NCBI GenBank assembly: GCA_022376925.1
Contig: JAIOJX010000031.1
Coordinates: 138,650,854-138,714,853 of the forward strand
DNA: 64,000 nucleotides
Direction: 5' to 3'
Source: Tragulus kanchil
Taxonomy: Eukaryota; Chordata; Mammalia; Artiodactyla; Tragulidae
Shown: one piece after another, positions 22,665 through 34,370 of the stretch
Layout of the letters: each line of letters begins with the position of its first letter
Position numbering within the stretch: position 1 is the stretch's first letter
Position numbers and translations under genes: made by a program
Notes under the pieces: generated by a model
Database searches by the model: none
What the model was told of the DNA's origin: nothing
Seen by the model: the letters and a program-made list of their open reading frames with translations, nothing else

Positions 22665-23640
22665 TGAAAACAGGTTAACATACTTGCCAGCTGACTCCAT
22701 CCTTTCACTACTAAGTGTTTCCCTAAGATAATTGAAAACATGCATCCACAAAACACTAAAAATAAATATTTATAGAAGCTTTACTGAAAATATCCCCAAC
22801 TTGAAACAACCCAAATGTGCACCAACAGTTATACAGTATACATATGATGGAAGACGGCTCAATAGTTAGCAATGGACTACTAACACAGACAACATGGCTT
22901 AAGGTCTAATACATTATGGTTAGCTAAGCCAACCAAACACAGAAGACCACATATTACATGATTCAGCTGAGACAAAATTTTGCGCTCTGATATTCATCAC
23001 AGAATCATCCATAGGAGATAAGACATGGGAGCAACTTGAATGTCTATTGAATGATGAAGGGTTGAGGGAAATGTGGAATATGCATACAATGGAACATTAT
23101 TTGGCCTTAAAAAAGAAGGAAACCCTTCCATTTGCATCAATATGTATGAATCTGGAGGACAAAATGCTAAGTGAAATAAAGTAGACACAGATGGACAAAC
23201 ACTAGATGATATCATTTACATGAGGAATCTAAAATAGGTAAACTCATAGAGGGAAGAGTAGAATGGGGGTTGCCAGGGGCTCAGGGAGGGACAGAATTTG
23301 GGAAGGTATTGGTCAACGGACATTAAGCTTTAGTTATAGAAGATGGATAAATCCTAGAGGTTTGCTGAGAGCACAGAGCCTATACTTGACAACGCTGTAT
23401 TACACATACAAATACAATTGAGAGAATGGCTCTTATACATTCTTATTACAAAAATAATAACAAGTAGGTGGCATGAAACTTTTGAAGGTGAAGGATAGGT
23501 TTCTGACACAGCTTGTGGAGGTGTTTTCACACATGTATAATTATCTCCAAACTCATCAAGTAGTATATATTAAGAACATATAGGTTTTTTGTAGGTCAAT
23601 CCTACCTCAAAGAAGAAATTCTGAAACAGACAACACTAAT
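22665..23640 (+). mobile_element. L1 3' ends, sense (two old fragments)
   Basis: 22780-22980 continues the fragment at 22265. From about 22990 another L1 3' UTR is visible: tgcatacaatggaacattat, gctaagtgaaataaagtag, gggggttgccaggggctc, then ccaaactcatcaagtagtat near the terminal part. The right part is repeated by duplicate 9 (24300-24770). Confidence 0.65.
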
Positions 23641-25417
23641 CTAGAGTGACAGAAAATGGATTCCTGCTTGCCTACAACTGAGAGGTTGGGGGAGCCTGAC
23701 TGTCAAGATCATGAAGGAACTTCTTGAAGTGATGGTAATGCTATGTGTCCTGACTGGGGCAAAAGTCTCATAGGGATATATATTTGCCAGCTCATAGAAT
23801 TAATGAGTACATTTTACTGCGAACACATGAAACCTCATCGAAGTTGCTTTGATAAAAAAAACAAAACGGCTCCTTAGTGTTTAATTATATGAATTTATTG
23901 AGTTGATTCTTTAGTAAGTTTTCTCCTTCTGGATATTTACGTTGTTTCTGATTGTTCATTATTGTAAAAATACCTTTAGGCACATATATGTACATGTATC
24001 TTATACATTCAATTATTTTTTTAGGTTACATTTCTAAAATTGAAAATTTCTATGTGAAAGAGTATGTATCACTAGATACATACTATTACCAGGACCTCTA
24101 TAGATGCTGAATCAAATTTCAGTCCCACCACCAACGAAACATAGAAGGGACTGAATGAGGACGGGCATGGTCCCACCTAAACCCACCCCAAATTAAAAAT
24201 GAGGAACATTCAGAGACTTGGCCATAGGGTCATCTCCGTCTTGCTTGTTAAAACATCTCCCTCTTTTTGCCTGTTATTTTCAATTATAGAAACTAAAAAG
24301 CTAAGTGAAATAAAGTAGACACAGATGGACAAACACTAGATGATATCATTTACATGAGGAATCTAAAATAGGTAAACTCATAGAGGGAAGAGTAGAATGG
24401 GGGTTGCCAGGGGCTCAGGGAGGGACAGAATTTGGGAAGGTATTGGTCAACGGACATTAAGCTTTAGTTATAGAAGATGGATAAATCCTAGAGGTTTGCT
24501 GAGAGCACAGAGCCTATACTTGACAACGCTGTATTACACATACAAATACAATTGAGAGAATGGCTCTTATACATTCTTATTACAAAAATAATAACAAGTA
24601 GGTGGCATGAAACTTTTGAAGGTGAAGGATAGGTTTCTGACACAGCTTGTGGAGGTGTTTTCACACATGTATAATTATCTCCAAACTCATCAAGTAGTAT
24701 ATATTAAGAACATATAGGTTTTTTGTAGGTCAATCCTACCTCAAAGAAGAAATTCTGAAACAGACAACACTAATCTAGAGTGACAGAAAATGGATTCCTG
24801 CTTGCCTACAACTGAGAGGTTGGGGGAGCCTGACTGTCAAGATCATGAAGGAACTTCTTGAAGTGATGGTAATGCTATGTGTCCTGACTGGGGCAAAAGT
24901 CTCATAGGGATATATATTTGCCAGCTCATAGAATTAATGAGTACATTTTACTGCGAACACATGAAACCTCATCGAAGTTGCTTTGATAAAAAAAAAAAAA
25001 AAGGCTCCTTAGTGTTTAATTATATGAATTTATTGAGTTGATTCTTTAGTAAGTTTTCTCCTTCTGGATATTTACGTTGTTTCTGATTGTTCATTATTGT
25101 AAAAATACCTTTAGGCACATATATGTACATGTATCTTATACATTCAATTATTTTTTTAGGTTACATTTCTAAAATTGAAAATTTCTATGTGAAAGAGTAT
25201 GTATCACTAGATACATACTATTACCAGGACCTCTATAGATGCTGAATCAAATTTCAGTCCCACCACCAACGAAACATAGAAGGGACTGAATGAGGACGGG
25301 CATGGTCCCACCTAAACCCACCCCAAATTAAAAATGAGGAACATTCAGAGACTTGGCCATAGGGTCATCTCCGTCTTGCTTGTTAAAACATCTCCCTCTT
25401 TGCTGTTATTCAATTCA
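23166..25417. repeat. Tandem duplicate 9 (23166-24299 / 24300-25417)
   Basis: Both copies begin gctaagtgaaataaagtag at an offset of 1134 bases. The interior differs mainly in an A-tract (23863 against about 24990). The last 40 bases of the first copy contain extra T and A residues (ctctttttgcctgttatttt against ctctttgctgttattc), typical of low-quality sequence. Confidence 0.95.
23641..24299. other. Low-information stretch, no gene (copy at 24775-25417)
   Basis: AT-rich. It includes an A-tract at about 23858 and no recognisable gene. Some of it may be further decayed L1 sequence. Confidence 0.4.
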
Positions 25418-25547
25418 GTAACCACAGTGGTGTTATTCTGAAAATATGGTGTCAAACACTGATTCACTCTGGGAGGAGAGGGTTGGAGGTTGAGAAGAAT
25501 TCTCAAGAATTAAGAGCCTTGCTTTCATAGGATTTTAAACTGTGGTT

Positions 25548-25603
25548 AAATATATATGTATATGTGTGTGTGTGTGTGTGTATTTATATATATATATATA
25601 AAA
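25548..25603. repeat. (TA)/(GT)/(TA) compound microsatellite (copy at 26704-26758)
   Basis: A GT run of 18 bases at 25564-25581, flanked by TA runs. In the duplicate the GT run is 16 bases (26721-26736), so the two copies differ by one repeat unit. Confidence 0.9.
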
Positions 25604-25858
25604 CATTAAAATGTCTATTTTAGTCTTTTTTTCAACAAAAGACTGTTTAAACCCTATACTACTTTATGTAAAAAAGATAATTATTGTCCACGTGCTGTGG
25701 GTCTCAGGGATCATCCATGGGAGCTATGCAACGACCTGGAGGAGTGGGATAGGGGAATGGGATATACATAAGACTAAGCTGGAATTATACATATCTGTAA
25801 ACAACAAAACTCTGTAAAATCAAAGAAATAAAATAAACAAAACAAAACAAAAATAATA
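25604..25858. other. Unique or decayed L1-like stretch (copy at 26759-27013)
   Basis: A 68-codon open frame at 25611-25817 is identical in both copies but has no recognisable domain. It ends in an A-rich tract (aaacaaaacaaaac), which may be an old retroposon tail. Confidence 0.35.
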
Positions 25859-25859
25859 A

Positions 25860-26136
25860 AAAGGACTATTTAAACAGAGGAGTTTTAGGTTCACAGCAAG
25901 TTTGGGCAGAAAGTACAGAGTTTCCATATACCCCCTGCCCTCACATATGCATAAGCCCCCACACTATCAACAGCCCCCACTAGAGTGGTACATTTGTTAC
26001 AATCAATAGAACCTGCATTGACAACTCATGTCACTGAACAGTTTACATTAAGGTTCATTCATGGTGGTGTACATTCTATGGGTTTAGAGGAACATATGTG
26101 ACGCATCTCCACCATTGTAATATCATTCAAGCTAGT
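25860..26136 (-). mobile_element. L1 3' UTR, antisense (copy 27015-27290, continuing 27570-27650)
   Basis: Antisense L1 3' region: gttttaggttcacagcaagt, gtggtacatttgttacaatc, acattctatgggtttagagg, and after the SINE taaaaatcctctgctcc and cactgccaaccactgatt. A CHR-like SINE splits it. Confidence 0.7.
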
Positions 26137-26372
26137 TTTTTTTGTGGGGGTGGTCACTTCTATTGGTCTTTTATTCATTTATTTTCATCCATCTTCTTTG
26201 GCCTGTGTGGGCCTCCCATCACAGTGACCTCTCTCGTTGCAGAGCACCAGCTCTGGGTGCGTATGCTCCAGAGCTCCGGCTCGGTAGTTGGACACATTGG
26301 TCCAGCCGCTTTGAGGCACGTGGGATCTTCCCAGGCTAGGGATCGAACTGACACCCCTTGCACTGTAAGGCA
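26137..26372 (-). mobile_element. CHR-like SINE, antisense, cut at a junction
   Basis: First, truncated copy of the element at 27291-27560. It breaks at cactgtaaggca, where duplicate 10 starts over. Confidence 0.8.
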
Positions 26373-27290
26373 TCACTAGTTTTGGACCTCTATAGATGCT
26401 GAATCAAATTTCAGTCGCACCACCAACGAAACATAGAAGGGACTGAATGAGGACGGGCATGGTCCCACCTAAACCCACCCCAAATTAAAAATGAGGAACA
26501 TTCAGAGACTTGGCCATAGGGTCATCTCCGTCTTGCTTGTTAAAACATCTCCCTCTTTGCTGTTATTCAATTCAGTAACCACAGTGGTGTTATTCTGAAA
26601 ATATGGTGTCAAACACTGATTCACTCTGGGAGGAGAGGGTTGGAGGTTGAGAAGAATTCTCAAGAATTAAGAGCCTTGCTTTCATAGGATTTTAAACTGT
26701 GGTTAAATATATATGTATATGTGTGTGTGTGTGTGTATTTATATATATATATATAAAACATTAAAATGTCTATTTTAGTCTTTTTTTCAACAAAAGACTG
26801 TTTAAACCCTATACTACTTTATGTAAAAAAGATAATTATTGTCCACGTGCTGTGGGTCTCAGGGATCATCCATGGGAGCTATGCAACGACCTGGAGGAGT
26901 GGGATAGGGGAATGGGATATACATAAGACTAAGCTGGAATTATACATATCTGTAAACAACAAAACTCTGTAAAATCAAAGAAATAAAATAAACAAAACAA
27001 AACAAAAATAATAAAAAGGACTATTTAAACAGAGGAGTTTTAGGTTCACAGCAAGTTTGGGCAGAAAGTACAGAGTTTCCATATACCCCCTGCCCTCACA
27101 TATGCATAAGCCCCCACACTATCAACAGCCCCCACTAGAGTGGTACATTTGTTACAATCAATAGAACCTGCATTGACAACTCATGTCACTGAACAGTTTA
27201 CATTAAGGTTCATTCATGGTGGTGTACATTCTATGGGTTTAGAGGAACATATGTGACGCATCTCCACCATTGTAATATCATTCAAGCTAG

Positions 27291-27560
27291 TTTTTTTTGT
27301 GGGGGTGGTCACTTCTATTGGTCTTTTATTCATTTATTTTCATCCATCTTCTTTGGCCTGTGTGGGCCTCCCATCACAGTGACCTCTCTCGTTGCAGAGC
27401 ACCAGCTCTGGGTGCGTATGCTCCAGAGCTCCGGCTCGGTAGTTGGACACATTGGTCCAGCCGCTTTGAGGCACGTGGGATCTTCCCAGGCTAGGGATCG
27501 AACTGACACCCCTTGCACTGTAAGGCAGTATCCTTACTCACTGGACCACCAGGGAAGCCC
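27291..27560 (-). mobile_element. CHR-like SINE with GATGAAAATA-type tail, antisense
   Basis: On the minus strand: gggcttccctggtggtccag head, gtgtcagttcgatccctagc (B-box region), middle gagcatacgcacccagagc, tail gatggatgaaaataaatg and ccaatagaagtgaccaccc. Target duplication tcaagctag (27282-27290) and tcaaactag (27561-27569). It is inserted in antisense L1. Confidence 0.85.
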
Positions 27561-27650
27561 TCAAACTAGTTTTATATCTTAAAAATCCTCTGCTCCACGA
27601 GTGCACCAGTTTCTCCCACCCCACTCCTAGCCACTGCCAACCACTGATTA

Positions 27651-28153
27651 AGGATTATTTTTAAATGTAGGGGGAGAATCAAACACTAAATAATTATACT
27701 AAAGATAAGTAGAAATCCAACGTGATAAGAGCTACCTCGGAGGACCAGGAGAGGCTGCGCTTGATAGAAATCTTGAACCGAAGGTGGTTGCTGCAGGCTT
27801 GGGCTCCAGACTTCGCAGTGCAGGCTGCAAGCCCAGCTCTGCCTTTACTGGCGGACATACGTCACAGAGGCGGGCCCTAACCTGGGAAGGAGGACCTCCC
27901 TGAGGAGGTGGACATGGGACTCGGCAGGATGGAGCAGACTCTGTGTGTTCACATGCGGAAGACCTGGAAAACTGACCACCCCTAGGATGGACCCCTGAAG
28001 AAAGGGAAGGACGCCTGAGACGTGCCATTAGCACCAAGCCCTGTCTGCACCCAGATCTGACTTTAGGTGGAGTAGACCATAAAGGCCCTCCTGCTCCGCT
28101 GTCTGAGTGCTCGTGTTCCCTGCATGTGCCATGATGATCAGTGTCAAGATTAA
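27651..28153. other. Unique stretch, moderately GC-rich, no gene seen
   Basis: 27730-28040 is richer in GC than its surroundings, with scattered CpG. It is not a clear CpG island and has no splice-bounded frame that I can support. Confidence 0.4.
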
Positions 28154-28195
28154 GGGCATAAGCTCTGGAGCCAGACTCTGTATTTAAAGCCCTTA

Positions 28196-28385
28196 GGGCT
28201 TTCCTGGTGGCTCAAATGGTAAAGAATCCACCTGCAGTGCAAGAGATCTGGATTCGATCCCTGGGTTGGGAGGCTCCCCCGGAGAAGGGAACCGCTGTCC
28301 ACTCCAGTATTCTTGCCTGGAGAATTCCATGGCTCATCCAGGGGGTCGCAAAGAGTCAGACATGATGGAGTGACTTTCACGTTCA
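28196..28385 (+). mobile_element. Bov-tA SINE in MIR (copy at 29294-29483)
   Basis: Full-length sense Bov-tA: gggctttcctggtggctcaa, tggattcgatccctgggttg, ctccagtattcttgcctgga, gtcgcaaagagtcagacatg. Well preserved. Confidence 0.9.
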
Positions 28386-28491
28386 CTCTCCTCTACTTCT
28401 TACTGGTCGTGGGGCTGTGAGCCATAAATGCTGTTTGCCTTTCCATGCCTCAGTTTCCTCATTTGTAAAAGGAAGATAAGAGTAGGGCATG

Positions 28492-28688
28492 TTATTATTT
28501 AGTTGCTAAGTCATGGCTCATCCTTTTGCTACCCACTAGACTGCAGCAACCGGGCCCTCTGTCAAGGGAATTCCCAGGCAAGAATACCACAGTGGTTTGC
28601 CATTTCAATCTCCAGGGGATCTTCCTGACCCAGGGATTGAACCCACATTTTCCGCATTGCTAGGTAGATTCTTTACCAGTGAACCCCA
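28492..28688 (-). mobile_element. Bov-tA SINE in MIR, antisense (copy at 29590-29786)
   Basis: Antisense Bov-tA: ttagttgctaagtcatggct, aattcccaggcaagaatacc, gacccagggattgaaccca, tagattctttaccagtgaa. More diverged than its sense neighbour. Confidence 0.85.
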
Positions 28689-28790
28689 ATAATAGTGCAT
28701 ACTTCCTGGCTTATTTTCAGAATTAAATGAGACCACCCATGTAAAGGTTTTTAAGTCCATGGAAAAGGTTGGCTGTTCTAATTATTATTC

Positions 28791-29251
28791 AGTAGGCACA
28801 GATAGTGCTTAAGGTGCTGGGAATACAGCATGAAGAAGACAAATAGATGTCTCCTGAAGTGCTGTAATGGGGTGGGAGTGACTGGGGATGGGAGGTTCTT
28901 TAGGTTTTCTTTGGACGGTCAGCAAAGCTGTTTCTGGGGAAGGGCTACTTGAGCAAAAATATGAAGTCATGAAAAACAAGGCATACAAAGTTCTGGAGGC
29001 AGACTTTTGCATCAGCACATGCAAAGGCCCTGAGGTGGTATTGGTATGTTGGGGAGCAGAAAGAAACCTGTAAGGCGGGAGTCAGTGAGTGAGGGAGAGA
29101 CAAAAGAGTGACCAGAAATGAAACCCCATCCACTGCAGTCCTGAACGAGGAGTTCAAACTCTTTAGGGCTGTCACAGAAATACTCTGAAGAGACATTAGG
29201 CGAAGAAGACCAGATGACTATGATGCTGCATTCCATGAGATCAGTTCAAGT
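28791..29251. other. Old repeat-like but unassigned stretch (copy at 29889-30339)
   Basis: Phrases such as ggtgctgggaatacagcatg and gcaaaggccctgaggtggta are typical of old dispersed mammalian repeats. I cannot name the family. Short open frames are shared by both copies and are not genes. Confidence 0.4.
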
Positions 29252-30339
29252 GGGCATAAGCTCTGGAGCCAGACTCTGTATTTAAAGCCCTTAGGGCTTT
29301 CCTGGTGGCTCAAATGGTAAAGAATCCACCTGCAGTGCAAGAGATCTGGATTCGATCCCTGGGTTGGGAGGCTCCCCCGGAGAAGGGAACCGCTGTCCAC
29401 TCCAGTATTCTTGCCTGGAGAATTCCATGGCTCATCCAGGGGGTCGCAAAGAGTCAGACATGATGGAGTGACTTTCACGTTCACTCTCCTCTACTTCTTA
29501 CTGGTCGTGGGGCTGTGAGCCATAAATGCTGTTTGCCTTTCCATGCCTCAGTTTCCTCATTTGTAAAAGGAAGATAAGAGTAGGGCATGTTATTATTTAG
29601 TTGCTAAGTCATGGCTCATCCTTTTGCTACCCACTAGACTGCAGCAACCGGGCCCTCTGTCAAGGGAATTCCCAGGCAAGAATACCACAGTGGTTTGCCA
29701 TTTCAATCTCCAGGGGATCTTCCTGACCCAGGGATTGAACCCACATTTTCCGCATTGCTAGGTAGATTCTTTACCAGTGAACCCCAATAATAGTGCATAC
29801 TTCCTGGCTTATTTTCAGAATTAAATGAGACCACCCATGTAAAGGTTTTTAAGTCCATGGAAAAGGTTGGCTGTTCTAATTATTATTCAGTAGGCACAGA
29901 TAGTGCTTAAGGTGCTGGGAATACAGCATGAAGAAGACAAATAGATGTCTCCTGAAGTGCTGTAATGGGGTGGGAGTGACTGGGGATGGGAGGTTCTTTA
30001 GGTTTTCTTTGGACGGTCAGCAAAGCTGTTTCTGGGGAAGGGCTACTTGAGCAAAAATATGAAGTCATGAAAAACAAGGCATACAAAGTTCTGGAGGCAG
30101 ACTTTTGCATCAGCACATGCAAAGGCCCTGAGGTGGTATTGGTATGTTGGGGAGCAGAAAGAAACCTGTAAGGCGGGAGTCAGTGAGTGAGGGAGAGACA
30201 AAAGAGTGACCAGAAATGAAACCCCATCCACTGCAGTCCTGAACGAGGAGTTCAAACTCTTTAGGGCTGTCACAGAAATACTCTGAAGAGACATTAGGCA
30301 AGAAACCGATATATCTGATAGACCAGATGACTATGATGT

Positions 30340-31014
30340 TCTCGCTGCTTCTGCTAATGTCTTTTTGTCATATTCTTCACAATTGGTCATGCCAACTTAT
30401 TACCTTATATTTGCTCAAAATGCACCACTTAGGGAGAACACTCCTGGGTATAAACTCTTTCCTGAGCCAGCCTCCTTCTGTCCCCACCTTGCACCACTGC
30501 CCAGAGGCAGGACTATGGGGCCACAACCAGCGCTGTGTCTCAGGAGCTGCCCTGAGGATCCAGGAATCCCACTCAGTCATCAATCATCAGCTGTCTTTTG
30601 AGCATCTCTTGTGTCCTGCACTGAGATGGAAACTGTGGACCAGAAGTGGATGCTGAGGCCTCTGCCTAACCTCCTAGAGGGAGCTTGGTCTAGTTATGAA
30701 GTTAAGACTTGCCTGAAATAATTAGTAAGGGATGTAGTGTTGGCTTCCCTTGTGGTTCAGGCATGATCAAGATTTGCTATTAGATAGGATGGCTTATAGG
30801 CAGCTGAGGGCTATAGGAGTTCAGAGAGAAGTTCAGAGAACCGGCAACACAGCTGACACATTTCAGAGTTCCCGCAGACCACAGCAGCAGTCAGAGCCCC
30901 TGATAGAAGATTCCCACATCAACTACAGCCCTGCCAGATCTCTGGGAGAAACCAGATCCTCTGGGGGTTAACCCGGGAGACACTCTGATAGCAACTGGCT
31001 CACTGGGGGCCACA
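30340..31014. other. Unique stretch, no gene seen
   Basis: Contains a short SINE-head-like scrap (ggcttcccttgtggttcag, about 30741) and several open frames under 110 codons without recognisable domains. Confidence 0.4.
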
Positions 31015-31017
31015 CAC

Positions 31018-31073
31018 ACTCTCTCTCTCTCTCTCTCTCACTCACTCACACACACACACACACACACACACAT
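31018..31073. repeat. (CT)n(CA)n compound microsatellite
   Basis: A CT run of about 10 units, then ctcactcactca, then about 12 CA units. Confidence 0.95.
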
Positions 31074-31309
31074 ACCCCTCTAATACCTATGATCCTGGTA
31101 GAAGTGAAAAGTTCACAGCTGAACAATACCACCCTGACCTTTAAATGTCTTCAGGTAAATAGCAGTAAGCCAGGTGTGGGAGTGGGAACCTTTAGCTGGA
31201 ATTTCTGAGTTCTGAGGACTGGCCCTGCAGCTTGTGCTCCCAACCTGATTATGGCACACTCAGAAAACTTTTCTCTGCATCAACCAACCGGCCAGTTAAC
31301 CAACCAGCA

Positions 31310-31970
31310 CTTTAAAATTTTTATGTAATTTTAATTTTCTTTCCATTTTCTTGAGCTGTAACTGGCATACCTCACTGTAAGTTTAGGACAGTAGTTTGAC
31401 TTACATACATTGTGACATAATTACCGCATAAACTTAGTTAGCATTCATCATCTCACATAGATACAATAAAGGGAAAAAGAAAGAAAAAATTTCCTGTGAT
31501 GAGAGCTTTTAGGATTTACTCTCTTACAGGGATTTGCGTCCCTATATATCCTAGAGCAGAGGGGAACTGCAGGCATCATGAGACCATGTGGTACATTACA
31601 TTACCACATTACATGTGGTATCATGTAGTACATTACATCCCTAGTGCTTATTTATCCTGTAGCTGGAAGTTTGTACCTTTTGACTGCCTTCATCCAATCC
31701 CCCCCACCCTCATCGCTGAATATGATCTATTTTTTCAGCTGATTTATTTTTTCCTTTTTAATTTTTTTTTTAGACTCCACATATAAATGTGGTATTCTAT
31801 TATTTGTTGTTCTCTGTCTGATTTATTCACTTAGGATAACGCCCTCTTAATTCTCCATTTTTTTTTAACACTAATGGCAAGATTTCTTTTTTTCTCAAAA
31901 GCTAGTAATATTCCATCCTATCTACACATCCCACATCCCTTTTATCCATTCGTTTGTAAATGGACACTGG
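31310..31970 (-). mobile_element. L1 3' UTR, antisense
   Basis: Antisense L1 3' landmarks: cttgagctgtaactggcata, agtacattacatccctagtg, tggaagtttgtaccttttga, tctgatttattcacttagg, gctagtaatattccatcc and cttttatccattcgtttg. A local triplication of a catgtrgtacattacat motif at 31585-31635 is unusual for the family. Confidence 0.75.
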
Positions 31971-32202
31971 GCACCTATGGTCTGCCTGGTGACGCAGGCC
32001 TGGTGTGTGTCTTCAAAGAGCTTACAGGAAAGGTGGCAGGTACTTCCGGTAAGAGACCGGTGACAGTGGGGGGCGTTAAGAGCTTGACTCCAGACCAGAA
32101 ATCCCCAAACCAACATCCAAGCCCCACCCCATTTACCTCTAAGCTTTGGGAACCTCACCAAGAAGCTCCATGTCCCCATCAGGAAATGAAGACCAGTTCT
32201 CT
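31971..32202. other. Unique stretch, no gene seen
   Basis: The 149-codon open frame at 31874-32323 starts in the antisense L1 and runs into this DNA. No domain is recognisable, so it is not called. Confidence 0.4.
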
Positions 32203-34370
32203 TCTTCAGGCTCATGCGAGGAAAAACCACAGATGCTGGCACATTGTGTACATTCAACAAATGTTTGGTCTTTTGAAAGTCTGCTCAGTAACTGTGATCC
32301 AAATTGACATACTTACTTATTAGTAAAGATAACCATGTGTCTTAGCTTGGGCTCCTGCAAGCTTCCTGAGTTGAGGACTGTGTGGAGGGTTTGGTGGGAA
32401 ATACACCAACCCCCTAGGGAATGTACCAGACTCTTAGGAAATACACCTATGAGGGGTCCAGGGTGGCACACATGGGTGGGGAGTGAAGCTGGTCCTACAG
32501 AGAGCTCCAGAGCTGGGTGGCCCTTCTGAGTGGCCCCACCTAGAGACAAGGAATGGCCTTTATATCCCTGCATCAGTCCATCTTTGGCCGTGGGAAAGGG
32601 CTAAACCCTGGGTGAGGCGGGTCTCTGCAGCTGAGGCCCATTCCCAGAACGGTGTGCCTTGAGCCACCGCAGCTGAGATTCCCAGCAGCTGGGCGAGGGA
32701 GCTAGGATCTGGACCAAGCATCCAGCATGCACAACCATGTGTCACATTGGATGGAACTCTGGAGCTCATGGATTTGAATTTTTGTTCTTGATGGACAAGG
32801 AGGCTGCCTTGAGATCATGAACAAGCTGTGTTCTTTGGGGAGCCATAGCTTACCCAAGATAAGATGAAATTGTTGGTCTGAAGTGACTTCCAAGTACAGT
32901 GCTCCATGGGCTGAAGCAGTCAGAGAAGGCTTCATGGAGGAGGAATGGCCTGAGTTGGGTCTAAAGAATGACTAGGGTTGGGCTAAGGAGAGCCAAGAGG
33001 AGAGGATGGAGGACTGGCCAGTGTTCTGTGCAGGGCACCCCTTCCAAAGACAACCTAACATCTTTTCAGCCTCAAAACTGGCCCCAACCCTCTCTGGTCC
33101 CCAGGTTTAAGCTCCTTGAATTTGGGGTCTATGTCTTGTTGGTGTTGGCCTCTTGAGGGTCTAGCACAGACATGAGCACCCATTGATGCTGAATTAAATA
33201 CCAGCAGGGCTCTGCTTCCCATCACCTCTCCCTGACTCCTTATAGAAAACACCTAACAATGGGGTCAAGCCCCTCCCATGGAGACTGACCTCTTCAGGCT
33301 CATGCGAGGAAAAACCACAGATGCTGGCACATTGTGTACATTCAACAAATGTTTGGTCTTTTGAAAGTCTGCTCAGTAACTGTGATCCAAATTGACATAC
33401 TTACTTATTAGTAAAGATAACCATGTGTCTTAGCTTGGGCTCCTGCAAGCTTCCTGATTTGAGGACTGTGTGGAGGGTTTGGTGGAAATACACCAAACCC
33501 CTAGGGAATGTACCAGACTCTTAGGAAATACACCTATGAGGGGTCCAGGGTGGCACACATGGGTGGGGAGTGAAGCTGGTCCTACAGAGAGCTCCAGAGC
33601 TGGGTGGCCCTTCTGAGTGGCCCCACCTAGAGACAAGGAATGGCCTTTATATCCCTGCATCAGTCCATCTTTGGCCGTGGGAAAGGGCTAAACCCTGGGT
33701 GAGGCGGGTCTCTGCAGCTGAGGCCCATTCCCAGAACGGTGTGCCTTGAGCCACCGCAGCTGAGATTCCCAGCAGCTGGGCGAGGGAGCTAGGATCTGGA
33801 CCAAGCATCCAGCATGCACAACCATGTGTCACATTGGATGGAACTCTGGAGCTCATGGATTTGAATTTTTGTTCTTGATGGACAAGGAGGCTGCCTTGAG
33901 ATCATGAACAAGCTGTGTTCTTTGGGGAGCCATAGCTTACCCAAGATAAGATGAAATTGTTGGTCTGAAGTGACTTCCAAGTACAGTGCTCCATGGGCTG
34001 AAGCAGTCAGAGAAGGCTTCATGGAGGAGGAATGGCCTGAGTTGGGTCTAAAGAATGACTAGGGTTGGGCTAAGGAGAGCCAAGAGGAGAGGATGGAGGA
34101 CTGGCCAGTGTTCTGTGCAGGGCACCCCTTCCAAAGACAACCTAACATCTTTTCAGCCTCAAAACTGGCCCCAACCCTCTCTGGTCCCCAGGTTTAAGCT
34201 CCTTGAATTTGGGGTCTATGTCTTGTTGGTGTTGGCCTCTTGAGGGTCTAGCACAGACATGAGCACCCATTGATGCTGAATTAAATACCAGCAGGGCTCT
34301 GCTTCCCATCACCTCTCCCTGACTCCTTATAGAAAACACCTAACAATGGGGTCAAGCCCTCCACCATGGA
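32203..34370. repeat. Tandem duplicate 12 (32203-33290 / 33291-34370)
   Basis: Both copies begin tcttcaggctcatgcg at an offset of 1087-1088 bases. The end of the first copy reads caagcccctcccatggagac, against caagccctccaccatggag in the second. A second cluster of small differences lies 165-210 bases in (ctgagttgagg/ctgatttgagg and ggtgggaaat/ggtggaaat). Confidence 0.95.

Larger units (their letters stand above)
25227..27527. repeat. Tandem duplicate 10 (25227-26371 / 26372-27527)
   Basis: The offset is 1155-1157 bases. The left part (ggacctctatagatgctg) also occurs at 24091, through duplicate 9. The first copy breaks off inside a CHR-like SINE (cactgtaaggca); the second runs to the SINE end. 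The embedded GT microsatellite is 18 bases in copy one and 16 in copy two. Confidence 0.95.
28154..28790 (-). mobile_element. MIR split by two Bov-tA insertions (copy at 29252-29888)
   Basis: MIR-type landmarks in MIR-antisense order: agctctggagccagactctg, then ttcttactggtcgtggggct, gcctcagtttcctcatttgt, and after the second SINE cagaattaaatgagaccac. The two gaps are filled by Bov-tA copies of opposite orientation (28196-28385 and 28492-28688). The strand assignment follows the common convention loosely. Confidence 0.7.
28154..30339. repeat. Tandem duplicate 11 (28154-29251 / 29252-30339)
   Basis: Both copies begin gggcataagctctggagcc at an offset of 1098 bases. The end of the first copy lacks about 15 bases (attaggcgaagaagaccag against attaggcaagaaaccgat...). 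The content is a MIR carrying two Bov-tA insertions. Confidence 0.95.

Noticed and set aside
27720..28100. CpG island and promoter
   Set aside because: Only moderately GC-rich with scattered CpG. No TATA, initiator or first-exon signature and no downstream gene found.
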